From Serilophus lunatus (Eukaryota > Chordata > Aves > Passeriformes > Eurylaimidae): DNA of 64,000 nt. This document shows, in pieces, positions 24,677-38,400 of this stretch. Each line of letters starts with the position of its first letter. The stretch's first letter is position 1. The stretch lies in NCBI GenBank assembly GCA_013399895.1, contig VXBA01001856.1, positions 752,680-816,679 of the forward strand. The letters run 5' to 3'. Made by a program: the position numbers and the translations under genes. The notes below the pieces were generated by a model. The model saw only the letters and a program-made list of their open reading frames with translations, was not told the origin of the DNA and searched no databases.

Positions 24677-27600
24677 CCTTTAAAAGGAGAAGTGCAAGCA
24701 CTACACAAAATGAAGTCAAAGGCTTTTAACACTTCCACTCTGCAAACAGTTTCTGCTAGTAATTATTTGCTGGATTAAGTTGGTAATAGTGCTAGTAATA
24801 ATTGAAATATTAATAATGAATTTTTAAAATAATATGTGTCACTCTCCCTTGTCTTTGCAGGCTTCTTTTGTTTTACACCTTCACGCATAAGCATTGATAG
24901 ACTCTTCACACATAGCTGGCTTTAACAGAATTTCAGCATCCTCTCTCCAGTATATTTTAAAACTCAAAGGTGTTTTCTTTACATCTGTGCATCAGTTGAA
25001 TTTTGCAGGTTTGAGCTTAAGAAGGGAAAAGAGTGACAGTTTCTCCATGGTTATTGCAGCTGGTATGTAAGAATCAAAGGCTTTTTCTCTCTCTTTACTT
25101 CAGATACTTCAGGCTTGCAAGGGTCCCATTATAAATAATATGAAATAAGTAGCTCATGATCCATAATACAGTTAGTAATTTGTTCTGTACATCAGACACA
25201 GTGTGTGTCCACATTTCCTTCCATAAAGGGAGAAAGACAACTTTGAAGCTTCTTTTGAAGAGAGACATCCTACTCACCTCATTCAAATGCTCATATTTAG
25301 GTCTAACTGCATAGCCAGAAATACATATATATGTGCTTCCACATAAAAGTATAAAGTCCTTCCAGTCACAGTGAGCATGTGGTGATATGTTTGTTATATT
25401 ATTTGGATTATAAATCAATATAAAATCATTAGTGTAGCATAATGATTTGAGGACTAAAGCACGTGAGGTTACTAGTTAATGGCACTCTTGATACTTTTAG
25501 TACTCTGAACTGAAAAATTGCAAAATCCCCAAACCAGTCCTAGGTTTTAGGTGTGACTCAGAGGAGTCTCAGGCTAATGGTATATGCAATGGATGCAGCA
25601 CTGTTTTCTTAAGGCAGGCTGCAGCACCTGCTAGGACTCTGCTCTTGCTGTCCTCCATAGACAACACACATGTAAGCCAGTTAAGGCACACAAAGTCTCC
25701 CAGAAAACTTAGTCTCATCTTCCTCTTTTCATTGACAATATAGAGAATTTACACATTCATTTATGTCCTTCAAGAAACTTAGAATGGGAGAAAATTAGCT
25801 ACTTGTAGATGGGTCTCTCAGTAGATGAAAGGAGCGGCACCAGAGAGATGCGTTTTTCTGCAAAATGACGAAATTGAATAGCTGTAGATTTATGCTAGCA
25901 AGATCTTCCTTCAGTGGCTCCAAGTCTATTGATTTGACTTATTCATGCTTTCTTTCTCTTTCATCTTTCTTTCTAAACATATTTCTTTAGTATTTGTACC
26001 CAGAATATTTTCAAACGTTTACCTGTCTGCCTGCAGATGCTTTTCTCTTCTCCTAGGTTAGTTTGCACCAATATATCAGTATTTGGCTATTTTTAAGGTT
26101 TCTTCCCTATTAGCCACAGGGCCCTCTAACATTTATGTGCCCAGCAGTGAGGTGTGCAATGACTCCTGACCATGAGAAGCCAGGAGTTGGGATGGGAATT
26201 GAAAGCTAAAAAATGCTGAGGAATTTTTAGCTCTGCTGAGTCCCACAGCTTCAACACTGGAAAGAGATCTGGGGAGCAGGAGCCATTTGAAGAGGGGCAA
26301 TGAGCTTCCTTTGAGTTTCAAGATGAATGGCATTGGTGAGATGATAGTCTTTGAAGCACAAGCTGTAAAGGAAGGGATAGATAGAGGTGGCTAAGGATGG
26401 AGAGCAAAAGAAAAAACTGTTATAGTCAGGCCACATAGTAAAGCTTCTGGTAATCTCCACCCTTGAATATGCTTGAAAGCTGGAGAAATTCATCACACTC
26501 ATGCAGTAGCACAACGATTCTTCATATTGTATAATAAATGCTGTCAGCTGCATCAAGTGACCACATTTGCAAATCTCAGGGAGAATTTGACTATTTTCTC
26601 ATAACAGAACACAAATATACATGGGATAAAAACAAATGGTGGGACTTGAATTTATTTAATTTGTTAATTTATGGACTTGGAGGAATTTCCTATAAAAATA
26701 TTAGTAAGTGAGGAAAAATTTTTTTGCTGAGAAGTACTTTATGCTGCTAAAAGTTTTTGTTAACCACATGTGCAAGAAATTGCAGCAAAACCTTTTCCTC
26801 CTCTATCAAAGGCAAGTTCCTGCCTTCTTCCTTTGCCAATGTGATTAGAAAAAGCAAGCCAAAAGACTGAGTTGCTTCAACTTCTTTAGTTTAATAAAGT
26901 CTTAGTGGCATGTTTTCACTGAAGACCACAGACTATTTGACAAGTATCACATTAGGTTATGTTTTAATTCTGGGCGAAAAATCTCTAGAACACCTACGTG
27001 TCTGTGCATGTCAAAAGAGTCAGGAAAGCCAGAGTAATGTCCAGCATTGTTCAGGTTGTGCAGAGCAAGAAAAGGTTGGTTTACTATGAGCCTGCCAATA
27101 TTCTGAGTGTCTGAAACACTCAAACCTTCAACTCAAATGCAGAGAGACAATAAAACTCCCTCATCTGAACTACATGTTTTTTACTCTATTATTTAAGCCC
27201 TTTCTAGCCAAAGGAACCAAGATATCCACTTTATAATATCTTAGGCTTTGCCTTGCTTGCTTTGTCATAACTCTGTTCAGCACCCAGAGGCATCTGTCCC
27301 TAAGGCTATTCACTGTTCCTTTTTTCCTGTTATGTCTATTTTCACCTCAAAGCTGTGGGGTTTTGATTATTATCTTCTGAATCTCAATATGAAAATACTC
27401 TTTACAGTAAAATTCAGACTGAAGAAACTTCAGTCTCTAAACACTATATTAATATGTACCACTGTAATACATCATCTTGAAACATGCAATTGAATCAACT
27501 GTACTTACCTGCTAATATAAATGCAGAAAATAATTCTCCCAATATATCTCTAAACATTTCTCTGAATAGAGGAGTAGACATGTCAAAAAATCTATTCCCA

Positions 27601-28049
27601 CATGTGTATTTAAAACTCTGAGTTTGTCCCATACCACTGACTGCAGACATTTTCTTGTTTTAATTTACCCATCTCAGCAATAACCCAGTATTCAAATGGC
27701 AAAATCATATTTAGCCCAATTTTGTTCTAATACTAAAAACACAATTTACTTGCTACATCTATATTATAGAGCAGTTGTGAAACTTTCATAAGTCTCACCT
27801 CTGTAATTTCTCTAGTAGTGACTTCTAAGGCCAAGACAACTCAAGAGGTCTATAGTTCCTGCCCATACAAAGTTTCTACTAGACTTCACTATTTGTCACT
27901 CACTCACAATTCACAATTTTTAATCAAAACTTTTTACCTCTGACTGCACTTTTCAGACCAGCTACAAATTCCTGAATTTCTGCTGTACTGCTCTTATTTT
28001 TTAATACTACTTACTCCATTATCAAATGTAGCCACTTCATTTGGATGCA

Positions 28050-28112
28050 TAATTATTTTATTATTAAAATTTAAAAATTATTTTTATTATTTATTTTATT
28101 ATTTTTATTAAA
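28050..28112. repeat. TTATT-rich low-complexity block
   Basis: About 60 bases are made only of A and T in degenerate TTTTATTA units. Confidence 0.8.
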
Positions 28113-30663
28113 TGATTGACAACAGTATCACAAGGTGAACCCATAAAAGGTAGCCTGGCACTGTTTTGGTGGTTTAGGTCACCCACTAACAAACCATCAA
28201 AACTCAGATCATCTTCACAAAAAAAAAAAAAGTAAAAAAAAAATATCTTTAGGTAACTTCATTTATAACAAAGGCATATATCTGTTTGCCTAAAACATAC
28301 TGACAGGTAGCAGTCCCAAGCAAAGAATTTGCTCACTGATTTGAAACCATGTCTCCTTGCAATGCACTCTGAAGCCCAGTTCCCTTGATGGGAAGACAGC
28401 ATATGGCATTTATTGGAATCTGAGACATTACAAGTCCATTATTCAGGGTATGGGAAGCCCACACTTCAGTAAGCAGAAACTAAATATGCCATAGAAAAGT
28501 ACTCAGAGACAACTGAGAGAAGTTTTAAATTGGCAACCTGTATGTTGGAGAGAAATATTTTCATCTGTAGGCCTCAGACTAGCTTTTTCCACCAGCTGAA
28601 TTAGCTTATGGTTGCTTCAAATACCCTTTTTTCCCCCCACACTTAATATTTACTTTCAGCATAGCAATTTAGATGCCCATCAAAAAAATTCTGAATCCTT
28701 GCTGCCAGACTGCTAATATTTTGGAGTTGCAGCACTGAATATTTCATTGGATTTTTGATTCTTTTCCCAAGATAAATCATAGTTTTGCTATAGGATGCTG
28801 TGACCAAGAGTCCTGTAATTAGTCCTTCTGCAGTCATCAAATTCTCTTATATAAAAATATGATGGAACCAGACTGTCTGCCTGAGTTCTTGTCACCCATT
28901 TTGATTCTGTGACCTTACCATTCTCTCTATGATGCACATTGGACTCCGTAACTTCATTTGGCAATGTGCCAGATCAAAAAAAAATAGTAGTTACTGCATT
29001 TTACATAGCTCCATGACCTCTCTGAGGCTAATAACAAATTGTCAAGTGCAGCTGTCAGCTGGGCAGTTTGTGTTTGGCTAAAAGCAAATGTCAATAGTAA
29101 TCAGCATCTGTTGTGGGTCCTACACTACTGGGCACATCTTCAAGTGTGCAGTACAGCTCAAAGTGAAGCCACTTATTTAGCTGACTAAATATGGATCAGG
29201 AACACATATTTATTTGTTGTTACTGATCATGTGCATGAGCAGTGATGGATCTCCATGCCCATTCCAACCACCTTTGACTAAGGATAACTAACATGTGGCT
29301 AAGAGGAAAAGTTTCTATTAGAACAATTAAGTTTTAATCCACAGTGAATTCCTGTGCTTCATGACACTGAGTTAAGCTTGAACATTGTACTGTTTCACAG
29401 AGTAAATGGAGTTTCCAGGAGGACTGACTTTTTGTATAGAGCCTTTTGCTAAAGACAATTTCCTGAGGAGCAAAATCAACTACAGATGAAAGTCATGGTA
29501 CAGAGATAACACGAGACACCAAAACGCCCAGTGGCAGAGAACCAAGTCAGATCAGCTTAAAGGATCTTGCAGATGGTCTACATCCCTCAGAGAGGATAGG
29601 GGAAAAGCCCATGATTGCTTTCAGTTGACCTCGCCCCCAAGATCATTCTGGAAGCAACCAGGTTCTGTCTCCCCAGAGAGTCTGACACCACAAGGGTACA
29701 GCCCAGGTGACTCCCATTGCCCTTCAGCAATGGCTCACCATCCCCAACATCCACAGTCCCAGAAAACATTTTATATCAATTCCTGTGTCATCACATTTTG
29801 ACAAATACACCAAGACTAGAACTCAAGTTACAGTGATCCACTATTAAAGTAAAGGATGATTTCTGGAGAAATTCACTCAGCTCCTGTGAACTGCCATTTG
29901 CCCATGCAAGTCCAGGTAAATGCAGCACAAATCTCTTTAAACTCAGTATCTGGTGTCAAGGATGACAACATTACACCTGGACACAAATAAATGAGGTTAC
30001 TCTTTATAGTCAGACCAATTCCAGTGCTTTAGCAATACACTCTACTTACTCACTATTCATTCCTAGCATTTATGGTTATGTAATGGATTGCTTAGACAAG
30101 GATTCCTTTGATATTTCTAGTCAGTTTTTCCTTCTTTTTTCACTTCTCCTTTAAGGCCAGATTTTCAGAACTCCTCTAGTGTTTAACCTCAGGGTAGACT
30201 TTCTCTCCTTATCTGTCTCATTTAGTCAAGAATATTTTCTTCTGTTCCTTTCCTCCTGTCTGTTGAACAGTTACTGGTGATAAGGTATGTCCTCAGCAAA
30301 AGAAGAGGCTTTATAAACCTCCTGAAGATGCGCTCAGGGCAGATACACTTGGCTTATGACAAATATCACTGAAATCCTTGTAAAACTGAGCATCTCATTT
30401 CTCCAGCCCCCGTTGAAAAGTAAGCCCTTCACTCTTCAAAATATCAAACTGTCCTGAGTTCCATCTTTCTTCTATTTTAGACTTGCAATACAGTCTCAGA
30501 TACAGACTCCAGATTCTTTGTCACCCTACACAAAGGCTATGGAGGGCAAAGAAAATGATACCTATGATACCTATGTTGGCCTATATTTCTCAAGAAAGCT
30601 TAAGAATTAGTGCCCTGCCAATATTTTATTTACCTTTAGATCTCACATTTCTTCCCAAATTTT

Positions 30664-30720
30664 AAATATATACTTTATATATATACTAGTATATATATAT
30701 GTATATACTATATACACTTT
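30664..30720. repeat. (TA)n-rich microsatellite
   Basis: Interrupted TATATA blocks (atatatatata, gtatatactatata) are partly self-complementary. This is likely a polymorphic microsatellite. Confidence 0.8.
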
Positions 30721-31228
30721 ATTATAGTGCAGTTTTTAAATGACCAATTTGACTGTTCACCAAAAGATAAGCACCTTCAGATTCATTTGCTGCCCAAGTC
30801 TTCAAATCAATGTAATGGATTCTAAAGGAAAATAAATATGTTTCACTGACTGCATCTATGTGCACATACCACCCTCCTTAATACCAAAAGAATTTGTTAT
30901 GATCTCTGTTATTCCTAAAACCACATAAATTAAAACAATAAGACAGCTAGAATAAAGTGTTACCAAATCCTAATCTCTGAAAGTGGTGTGAAATATTCTT
31001 CAGCAAATAAAAGCAGAAAGAACTAGTGAAGTAGAGCTTTTAGTCTATTTATGTGAAAGAATAAAGTAAACACAGATTCTAAGTCTTGATCAATAATAAA
31101 AATGCGTGGTCTAGAAAGTAGTCTTAAAAGTATATACATTGGTCTCCAGCTGAAAATGTGGACACTTAGTTAAATATTTGAGGGGGAAGGTGGAATTTCA
31201 CTATGTAGTTTGGGGGGGAGATCGAAAG

Positions 31229-31274
31229 NNNNNNNNNNNNNNNNNNNNNNNNNNNNNNNNNNNNNNNNNNNNNN
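31229..31274. other. Assembly gap (46 N)
   Basis: A run of 46 N flanked on the left by a G(8)-type run (tttgggggggag). The G-run may have caused the break. Missing sequence length is not necessarily 46. Confidence 0.98.
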
Positions 31275-31658
31275 TATAGCTATTTCTGGTTGTTATTACA
31301 AGAAATCATTCATAGACCTAGACCTCTTTGGAAAGAATGCTAACAATTTCCAGTGTTGTAGGCCAATATTGACATGAGCTTTGAAAAAGGATCACATTCT
31401 ATGCAGAGATTTCTTTACAGGTATTGAGTAGTTGTCCTTATGTAATGTAATTGTGGAAGGATAAGCAAACTCACCTTTTCCTCAGTCAGAAAGAGGAGTT
31501 CAAAATGAAGCTCCTGGCTGGAAACACGGAGAACACACGACAAGGAGAATCCAGGCAATCCAGAGGACATTTCACAGTCCAATAAGCTGGCAAAGTCACC
31601 ACGAGACTAGGACTAACCCTCACCTTTAAAATGAAAACTTTTATGTAAATTAAGCATA

Positions 31659-32070
31659 TGTAGTGGTTTAACCCAGGCTGAGTGACAGGGGCCCACTACA
31701 GCCAGTCTCTCACTCCCCCTTACTCAGCTATAGAAAAGAGAGAATATAACGAGAGGTTTTGTTATTCGTGATAAGGACTACAACAGATTCTTTCTTAATC
31801 ACCGTCACAGGCAAAACAAGACTCCATGTAGGAATAACAGTCAAATTTATTACTAACAAGATCAGAGCTTAAGAGTGAGAGACAATAAAAGACACCTCTT
31901 ACCCCCCACCCCCTCCCTCTTACATCCAAACCTATTCTCCTGCAGCGGTCAAGGGATTTGAGATGCAAGGTACCTGAAAGGGGTTGGGAAGACCAGTGGG
32001 GATACCCATGCCTTTCTGGAGCCAAGGAGCCCATGGTCATCGAGTATCTCAGATGTTACACACTTACATG
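31659..32070 (-). mobile_element. ERV LTR fragment, minus orientation
   Basis: On the plus strand it begins TGTAGTGGTTTAACCCAG. It continues 'gggcccactacagccagtctctcactccccctt', 'gagaatataacgagagg', 'cgtgataaggac', 'atcaccgtcacaggcaaaacaagactcc' and 'tcaaatttattac'. This is the reverse complement of the 3' half of an LTR family I know from passerine-type genomes; TTTATT here is the AATAAA signal of the LTR. The half that would carry the GTTTTGGTAGC-like 5' end is absent, so it is 5'-truncated. The right boundary is uncertain. Its left end shares GTGGT..AACC / GCCCACTA wording with the left end of the LTR at 52707, which places both in one family. Confidence 0.65.
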
Positions 32071-35000
32071 TGTGCAGCTGAATTGGACACTGATCATCAC
32101 TGGTTTAGACACAACAATAAATTAAAATGTCCCTTTTTTTTAACATTAGATATAGTTTCAATACATTTTCATTCTAAGTGGCAGTCTTGGAGGTTTTTTT
32201 CTGAAGTCTAATGAAAATATCACTGAATCTAGTTCCTTTTCTTGTCCCCTGCAGCCACTTGTCGATCTTTATTGCCTTACCAGATTTTGTACTTTTTGTC
32301 ATTTGTTCTTGGCTCAGCAGATGAAGATTAGTTTAGAAACAAATGAAAGAGGACTAAAATGCAGAAGCTAAATAAAGTAACTCATGTTAATGGGCATCCT
32401 AAATTTCTTCCACTTTAGCCAAAATTGTCTCTAATGGTGAATGAAAGGAAGAGGATGGGAAGCAGATGTTTCTACTCTCTGTAGCAATTGATTGTAAATT
32501 GGCCTGACACTCCCCCCAAAGAGTTTATCAAGAAGGTTTGATTCAGTCAATCAGTCCTAAGCCAAGAGCTGAAGTACCAACATGTCAGCCAGACTTGGAC
32601 CTGAGGGGAGGTTACAAAGATACATTACTTTTGCTACAGGCAAATAATTAAAACAGTAAAGGAATCCTGTAGATAGCTATGCTTCACATTGGTAGCCCTT
32701 GGAGTTACCTATAGGTCTCTGCAAGTCAACCTTAAGTTTCAAGCAGAGGTGAAAAGAAAATGAAAAATTTGGTTCACTCCAGAACATATTCCCTTGTAAA
32801 ATAAAATTATACCATTTGGGAGGAGTTGTCACCTCTGTTCAGATACAGCAGAAGACAGGAGTAACAGATGCCACAAGTCAGTTGTGGCAGTTTGCTGAGC
32901 TAAATGAAAGGAGAAAATGAAGAAGAAAAAACTCAAAGTAACCAATCTCAGTTAAATTTTAGCAGAATTTTAGATAATGAGATAAAAGTGTTAGATCTGA
33001 AATACATAGCAAAGCATAAAATACAAGAAAACACAGCAGTCTGTGGCTGTCATGATGATCCCCCCAAAACTGTTAGGATACCTTTTTGCACGATGCCACA
33101 GCAGTCAAGACCTAATAATGTGTTAATACACATGTAATAACTGTGCAAGTTTGTATTTACCTAGGCTTAGAAGACTGATGGCCCAGGGATTACTGCTGAC
33201 AGGACACTGTATATTCCACGAACTTTGAAGAAGATTCATGAATATTTTTCATAGCTGAAGGGAAACACTGCAGATGATAGCATTCTTGTTGCATGGGGAA
33301 AGTAAATATTTAAAGCTTAGTCTGAAGGATGGGATGGAACAAAAACATGCAAATTTTACATCTTCTACAAAACAGTAAATTAAATTCACCAAATTTAAAT
33401 TCACAAAATTTAGTTTTTTGTCAAGAAACTAAACAACAAGATAGTATTTGATGGAAAATAGGCCAAACTGCATCAAGAATTGTCTGTGATTTAGTTTACA
33501 AAAGCTCCAGTAAGTTTCTGCAACTTAATCTAAGTTCATGTCTACTATTAGGGTTTTAGGAGAATGCTTTGTTTGCATTTCTCCTGCTTTGATTCACTTC
33601 ACAGGGAATGGACATTTACACCAAATGTTTTATCTGTCTGCTCTCAATATCTGTGCTACTTGCTGGTACAAATATAACCTATAGTGTTTTCTGCCTGTAG
33701 TTCAGATATTAGTGTCTTTTAAACTTTTTGAAGGATAGTAGATTAAATAATAAATTAATATGCTATTTTGGAAAGAAGGAAGGCAGAAGCATTGTACTAT
33801 AACACATCTAAAGAAAAATGCTTCCCAGTCTGAAGCAATATATTTGATATTATTTTCAACCATCATGTTGCCAACAACTTAGCCTTATCATTCCAATTTT
33901 GAATTGGCCAGATATCCTGGTATTATGCATACACTGCTATCTACATCTAGTGATGCCATATCTGAGACCTATACAGTGCAATATTTAATTTCTGCAGAAA
34001 TACATGTTTAGGAGTCTGTGAAACTGTACAAAAAAACACGGACCTTCAGGTATTCACCATTCTAATTTCTTCAATACTCCAACATTTGCACTGAATAATA
34101 GCCAAAAATGCTTAAAACCTATGAAATGGACAGTAAAGGAATAATTACTGATCATCAGTATAATTTATGAGTACCTCAAAAGAAAAAAACCTCGAGGTTT
34201 ACATTTTTAGAGTATTTGGAAGTCTTCAGACAAGATCAGAGCAGGCACCCCATAAGCAAATTCCATTTCAGTGCCTGTAGTTGTCGGTAGCAGATTCTTT
34301 AGGTCAGTACAAGAACTACAACTGAGAATTTCATAAATTATTCGTAAACTGAATGAAGAAAAATATTTTCTTTAAATATCGATTTTCAGTTGTAGAAGTA
34401 AGGCCAATCACAGCAGCTAAATATTCTCTTGTGACTTTCTAAATATGGGTAAACACATCACTGAGTTTTATTTCTGTACAAACAGGATGCTGTCTGTACA
34501 TGGAACAAGTCAATCCACTAGTCAAACACGTAAATGCTCACAGAATGCAACTATCTGTAAAGAGATAGGCTTTATAAAATAAGAACTGAATATGGAGTCT
34601 ATTATGCTGCCTCATGTCATGGTAGAAGCACATATTCTTTTCTAAGAGCACAATAACACTTGAGATAATAACAACATAAAGTCATTAACACTATATGCAT
34701 GTACTGTATTATTCTTTCATTTCTATTGCTAAACATAAAAAAGGTAAAAGATAATAACTGAGCTAGAGTCTAAATTGTTCACTCCCGTTGCATATCATCT
34801 ACTTCTTTGAATATTTCCCCATCTGTACAGATTCAATATTCACACTCTGGACCCAGACTACAGAACTTATGCCTGAGAAGTTGGAATGGCCAAGAGAAAA
34901 AATTTGTAACTGAAAGGGTATATCTGAAAGGGCAGCTGAAAGCACAGGAGATGAAGACAAATGAAACAAAGCAGAACAGCTCTGTTGGAAGTGAACTGGG

Positions 35001-35305
35001 GATGAGCAAAGTGCACAGTGCTAAAGGTGTTGAAAGAAAATACCAGCATCTACAAGAAACAGGTCACAAGAAATCAGATGAGCATACTGAGACTTGGTGT
35101 CTACTTTCCAAGTTATCTCTATGCTTATTTCCTAGTTACAAATCACCCTTTTAAGAACGAAAGAGTATACCCTGAGTTACTTTCTTCCAAACAAAGGAGA
35201 CAGCTAATGGAAAGCTGGAGGACAGAGAGAATCAGTTATGGCAGGGGAAAGAAAACAAAACTAGAGGAAGCAATGTGATAAATGCAGCACAAAGGGAGCC
35301 TGACT

Positions 35306-35400
35306 AAAAAAAAAAAAACAAAAAAACAAAAAAAATACAAAAACAACAAAAAAACAAAACCCCCCCAAAACAAACAAAGAACTCCAAACAAACAAATGAT
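35306..35400 (+). repeat. A-rich low-complexity block (AAAAC-type)
   Basis: A-runs are separated by single C, T or ACC blocks and one C(7) run. It resembles a decayed poly(A) tail or an expanded (CAAA)n repeat. No retroposon body with a target duplication was identified. Confidence 0.75.
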
Positions 35401-38400
35401 GCCAAACAACTTATTGAACTAATGCAAATGTAAATGAAAACCAAAATCACTCTTCAAATTATAACAGAGATGCACATTAATGTTCCCCAGCTGGTGTGCT
35501 ATAAATAGCATAGAAAAGGTAGCTGGAGGTCAGAAATCATGGGAGCCATCCAAAGGCAAGGATAAGGCTGAGAAAAAGCCAGATTCTGCAAACTACAGAG
35601 AGTTGAATTTGAGTAAACACCCGAGTATAACACTGGTGTCAGGAATGAGCTATTCACAGGAGAGAGGGAAAGTTCCCTGGCACCCCTCTAGATCCTTACC
35701 ACCAGCACAACAGGTACAATATATGCTGCACTACTACATTTCTGATTTGGCACTATCCTCTCGGACAGATGTTTTATCCATCATTCCAGCTGCCATATTT
35801 TCAAAGTAGAGTAAACAAGATCTTGCTGGCTGTATTCCTACATCCTGGATCTGTTCATGAGATCTTATGGCTAGATCATTTCTCAGCTGCTTTAGGGGTT
35901 CTGCAGACTATTACACAAATATTTACTTTTCAGAAGGAGAAACCAAGTGCATTAGACCCAAGTCTCAAAAGCCTTGTTTCTTCCAGCTTCTTCCTGTGGA
36001 GGTTTGACAGGCTGAAACAAATGAGTATGAAGACAACACTGTGTACAGCACAGTGTCATTAAAAGGTCAGAGTAACACCTCAGTGCTGCAGTGCTGCAAC
36101 ATCCCAGCAGCCAGTGGAGGACAAGGAAATGGTGCATCTAGCCAATGCATATGAAGGACCTCTCCAGCCTCAAAAGACCCAATGTTCCTTTGGGAAGCAG
36201 CCTTCGTCACAGTCCACCTCAGTCCAAGTGAGGCATGGACATGTGCCATCACGTGTAGAGAGATACCTTCTGATCCATAAAGACACACCTCCACTGGCCC
36301 ATTTCCTTGCAGAAGAGGAGGGGGTGAAAGTTTCCAAAATCATTGTGAGGTTTAGTACCTCAAGTTTTGTCTTCAAGGCAACTTACAGTTTGAAAATAAG
36401 GTCCAAGTTCTTCCATCATTTAGGCAGTCTGAAAACAGGTACTCAGAATTTTGGAAGTGAGGAGGTGGGCACCTTTGCATCACCAAAGACAACCAGACAC
36501 CAGGCCTGAAAAAGGCGGTCCCATTAAAGGAACATGAGATTGCTTAAGCCCTGAAAAATCTCACATTACTGACTGCCTTTGAAAAAATTACAGCCAAACC
36601 ACAATTTAATCATACATCACATAAATCTGGATCTCAAAATGATACCACACAGAAAGTGTCAGTCTGGCCTGACTCCGAGGGGTACATTTAGGCATATCTT
36701 TTCATTTAAATCATATGCAAACAAAGCAATCTCAGGTTACTATGAATAAAGACAATTTGTAGTATACAGTATTGGATATATGGGAAGAGTGTCAGCTGGT
36801 TTTCTTTCTTAATAGATACAATTATATGTGTAAAAATAGCTAATACAATTAAATAGCTTTTGTTGGCTATTAGTGGCTATGCAAATATAATTCTTGCTAT
36901 ATCAATACTGTTCCAGGGCAGCTAGATTTAATTCTGCTTGGTAAGCAATGATGTCAGGTACATATTAATGTATTCCTGAGGTGGTAAAAGTGAGAAGTCA
37001 CACTATGACTTTAGGGGGGTTCACAGTGGTTGCTTTTAGAGGATTAATTTTCAATTTGAAATGCCAACAAACTTCACATGCAGTGATGAAAAGAAGCCCC
37101 CTTTTCTCTTTTTTTTAACCTCTCTATGTTGATTAAACACGTCTTGTAAAGGTATGATGTACTACTCAGTAGACTCCTTTAAATTAATTCCCTGCAGAGG
37201 AGTAAGGAAGTAACATTAGGCATTCCACACTGGGTAAAAAAAATACCATATTCCAGGTCAGGATGCTTGTTTCACCAAGAAAGTAGTGGTAAGGGTTTTA
37301 AAGCAGCAGTGTTATCAACAATCATCTTCTTGGGAACCAGCAGTGTCAGATTCATGTAACTCCAATGACCTGGATTTTGAAGTTTCCATCTTAATTGGAA
37401 ACTTTATATGAAAATACTGGTGTATACTATGTCCTAAAAAAGGCACTAAAAGTATCACCTCACTTTCTTTATTAAGAAGATTGCATCCATGTTGTCTTCA
37501 AAAGTGACATTTCTGAGTCTCTCTTTCCATGGCATGTTGGAATAGCAAAAAGAGAAGAGTATGGCACTGACTTCATTTCTGCCAAGCAGGTTTGTTGGGG
37601 TGGCATGGACTTCCCACAGAAAACCCTGCCAAGAGTTTCCTGCCCAAATGGCTTGGGCTGGAAAGTCACATTGTTGTTTTGATTCCCAGCTAGATGAGAA
37701 GTACCGGAGACAAAATTTTCACTGCCGATTTCAGTGTAGAGACACAGACCATTAGTCAGTCAGCTGTGAAATGTAAATAATTTTTGCCTTTCAGAATATC
37801 CTCCCTGATTCTGTCAAAATCAATCATGCACAATTGCCTATTCAAGCAAAAGGTAACACAATGTAAAATTTCCCCAAACTTACAGCCTAGCAGTGAACAT
37901 CTTCATTTCAGTCAGTCATTCTTCTCATAACACTCGATAAAAAATACTGTTTTACCAATATCAGTTTGTCCTGATCACTTTTGAAAAACAAAAGCTAAAT
38001 CTTTTAAAAATCAGAAACCTCAGGTCTCTCTGATGAACTTTGAATTGGGAGCAACTCAACTCACCTCAGAAGCCGGGTTACTTAATTCCTAATTGCGACC
38101 AAGAATAATGTTTGACCCACAACCAGCAAAAAAATCAGTAAAGGCCAAACCATGATCCAGATTTATACAACAGCACAGGTATTTCCTTGGGTGTAAAACA
38201 CAGTCACTAGCAGGCACACCTCTCCGAATAGCCTCTTCATCTGCTTCCCAAGATGTCAGTGACCCCTCTGGGAGTCTCCCCTTTGCCTTTGCAGAAGTGG
38301 GGAAAGGAGAGGAAGAACAAGCCTCAGGAGTCAGCTGTTGTCTGGGTCTTAAGTTCTTATTTCCTTCTTCAGATTCGCAGGCTGATTATGTGGAAAGTTG

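Larger units (their letters stand above)
23157..31228. other. Non-coding stretch, no gene recognised
   Basis: About 8 kb of AT-rich sequence without recognisable gene or transposon wording. Simple-sequence tracts are T(16) at 24661-24676, the TTATT-rich block at 28050-28112 and the (TA)n block at 30664-30720. Open frames are all short and unremarkable. Confidence 0.6.

Noticed and set aside
36114..36509. 131-codon plus-strand open frame
   Set aside because: The opposite strand is also open over much of it, the peptide shows no known motif, and no promoter or exon borders are seen.
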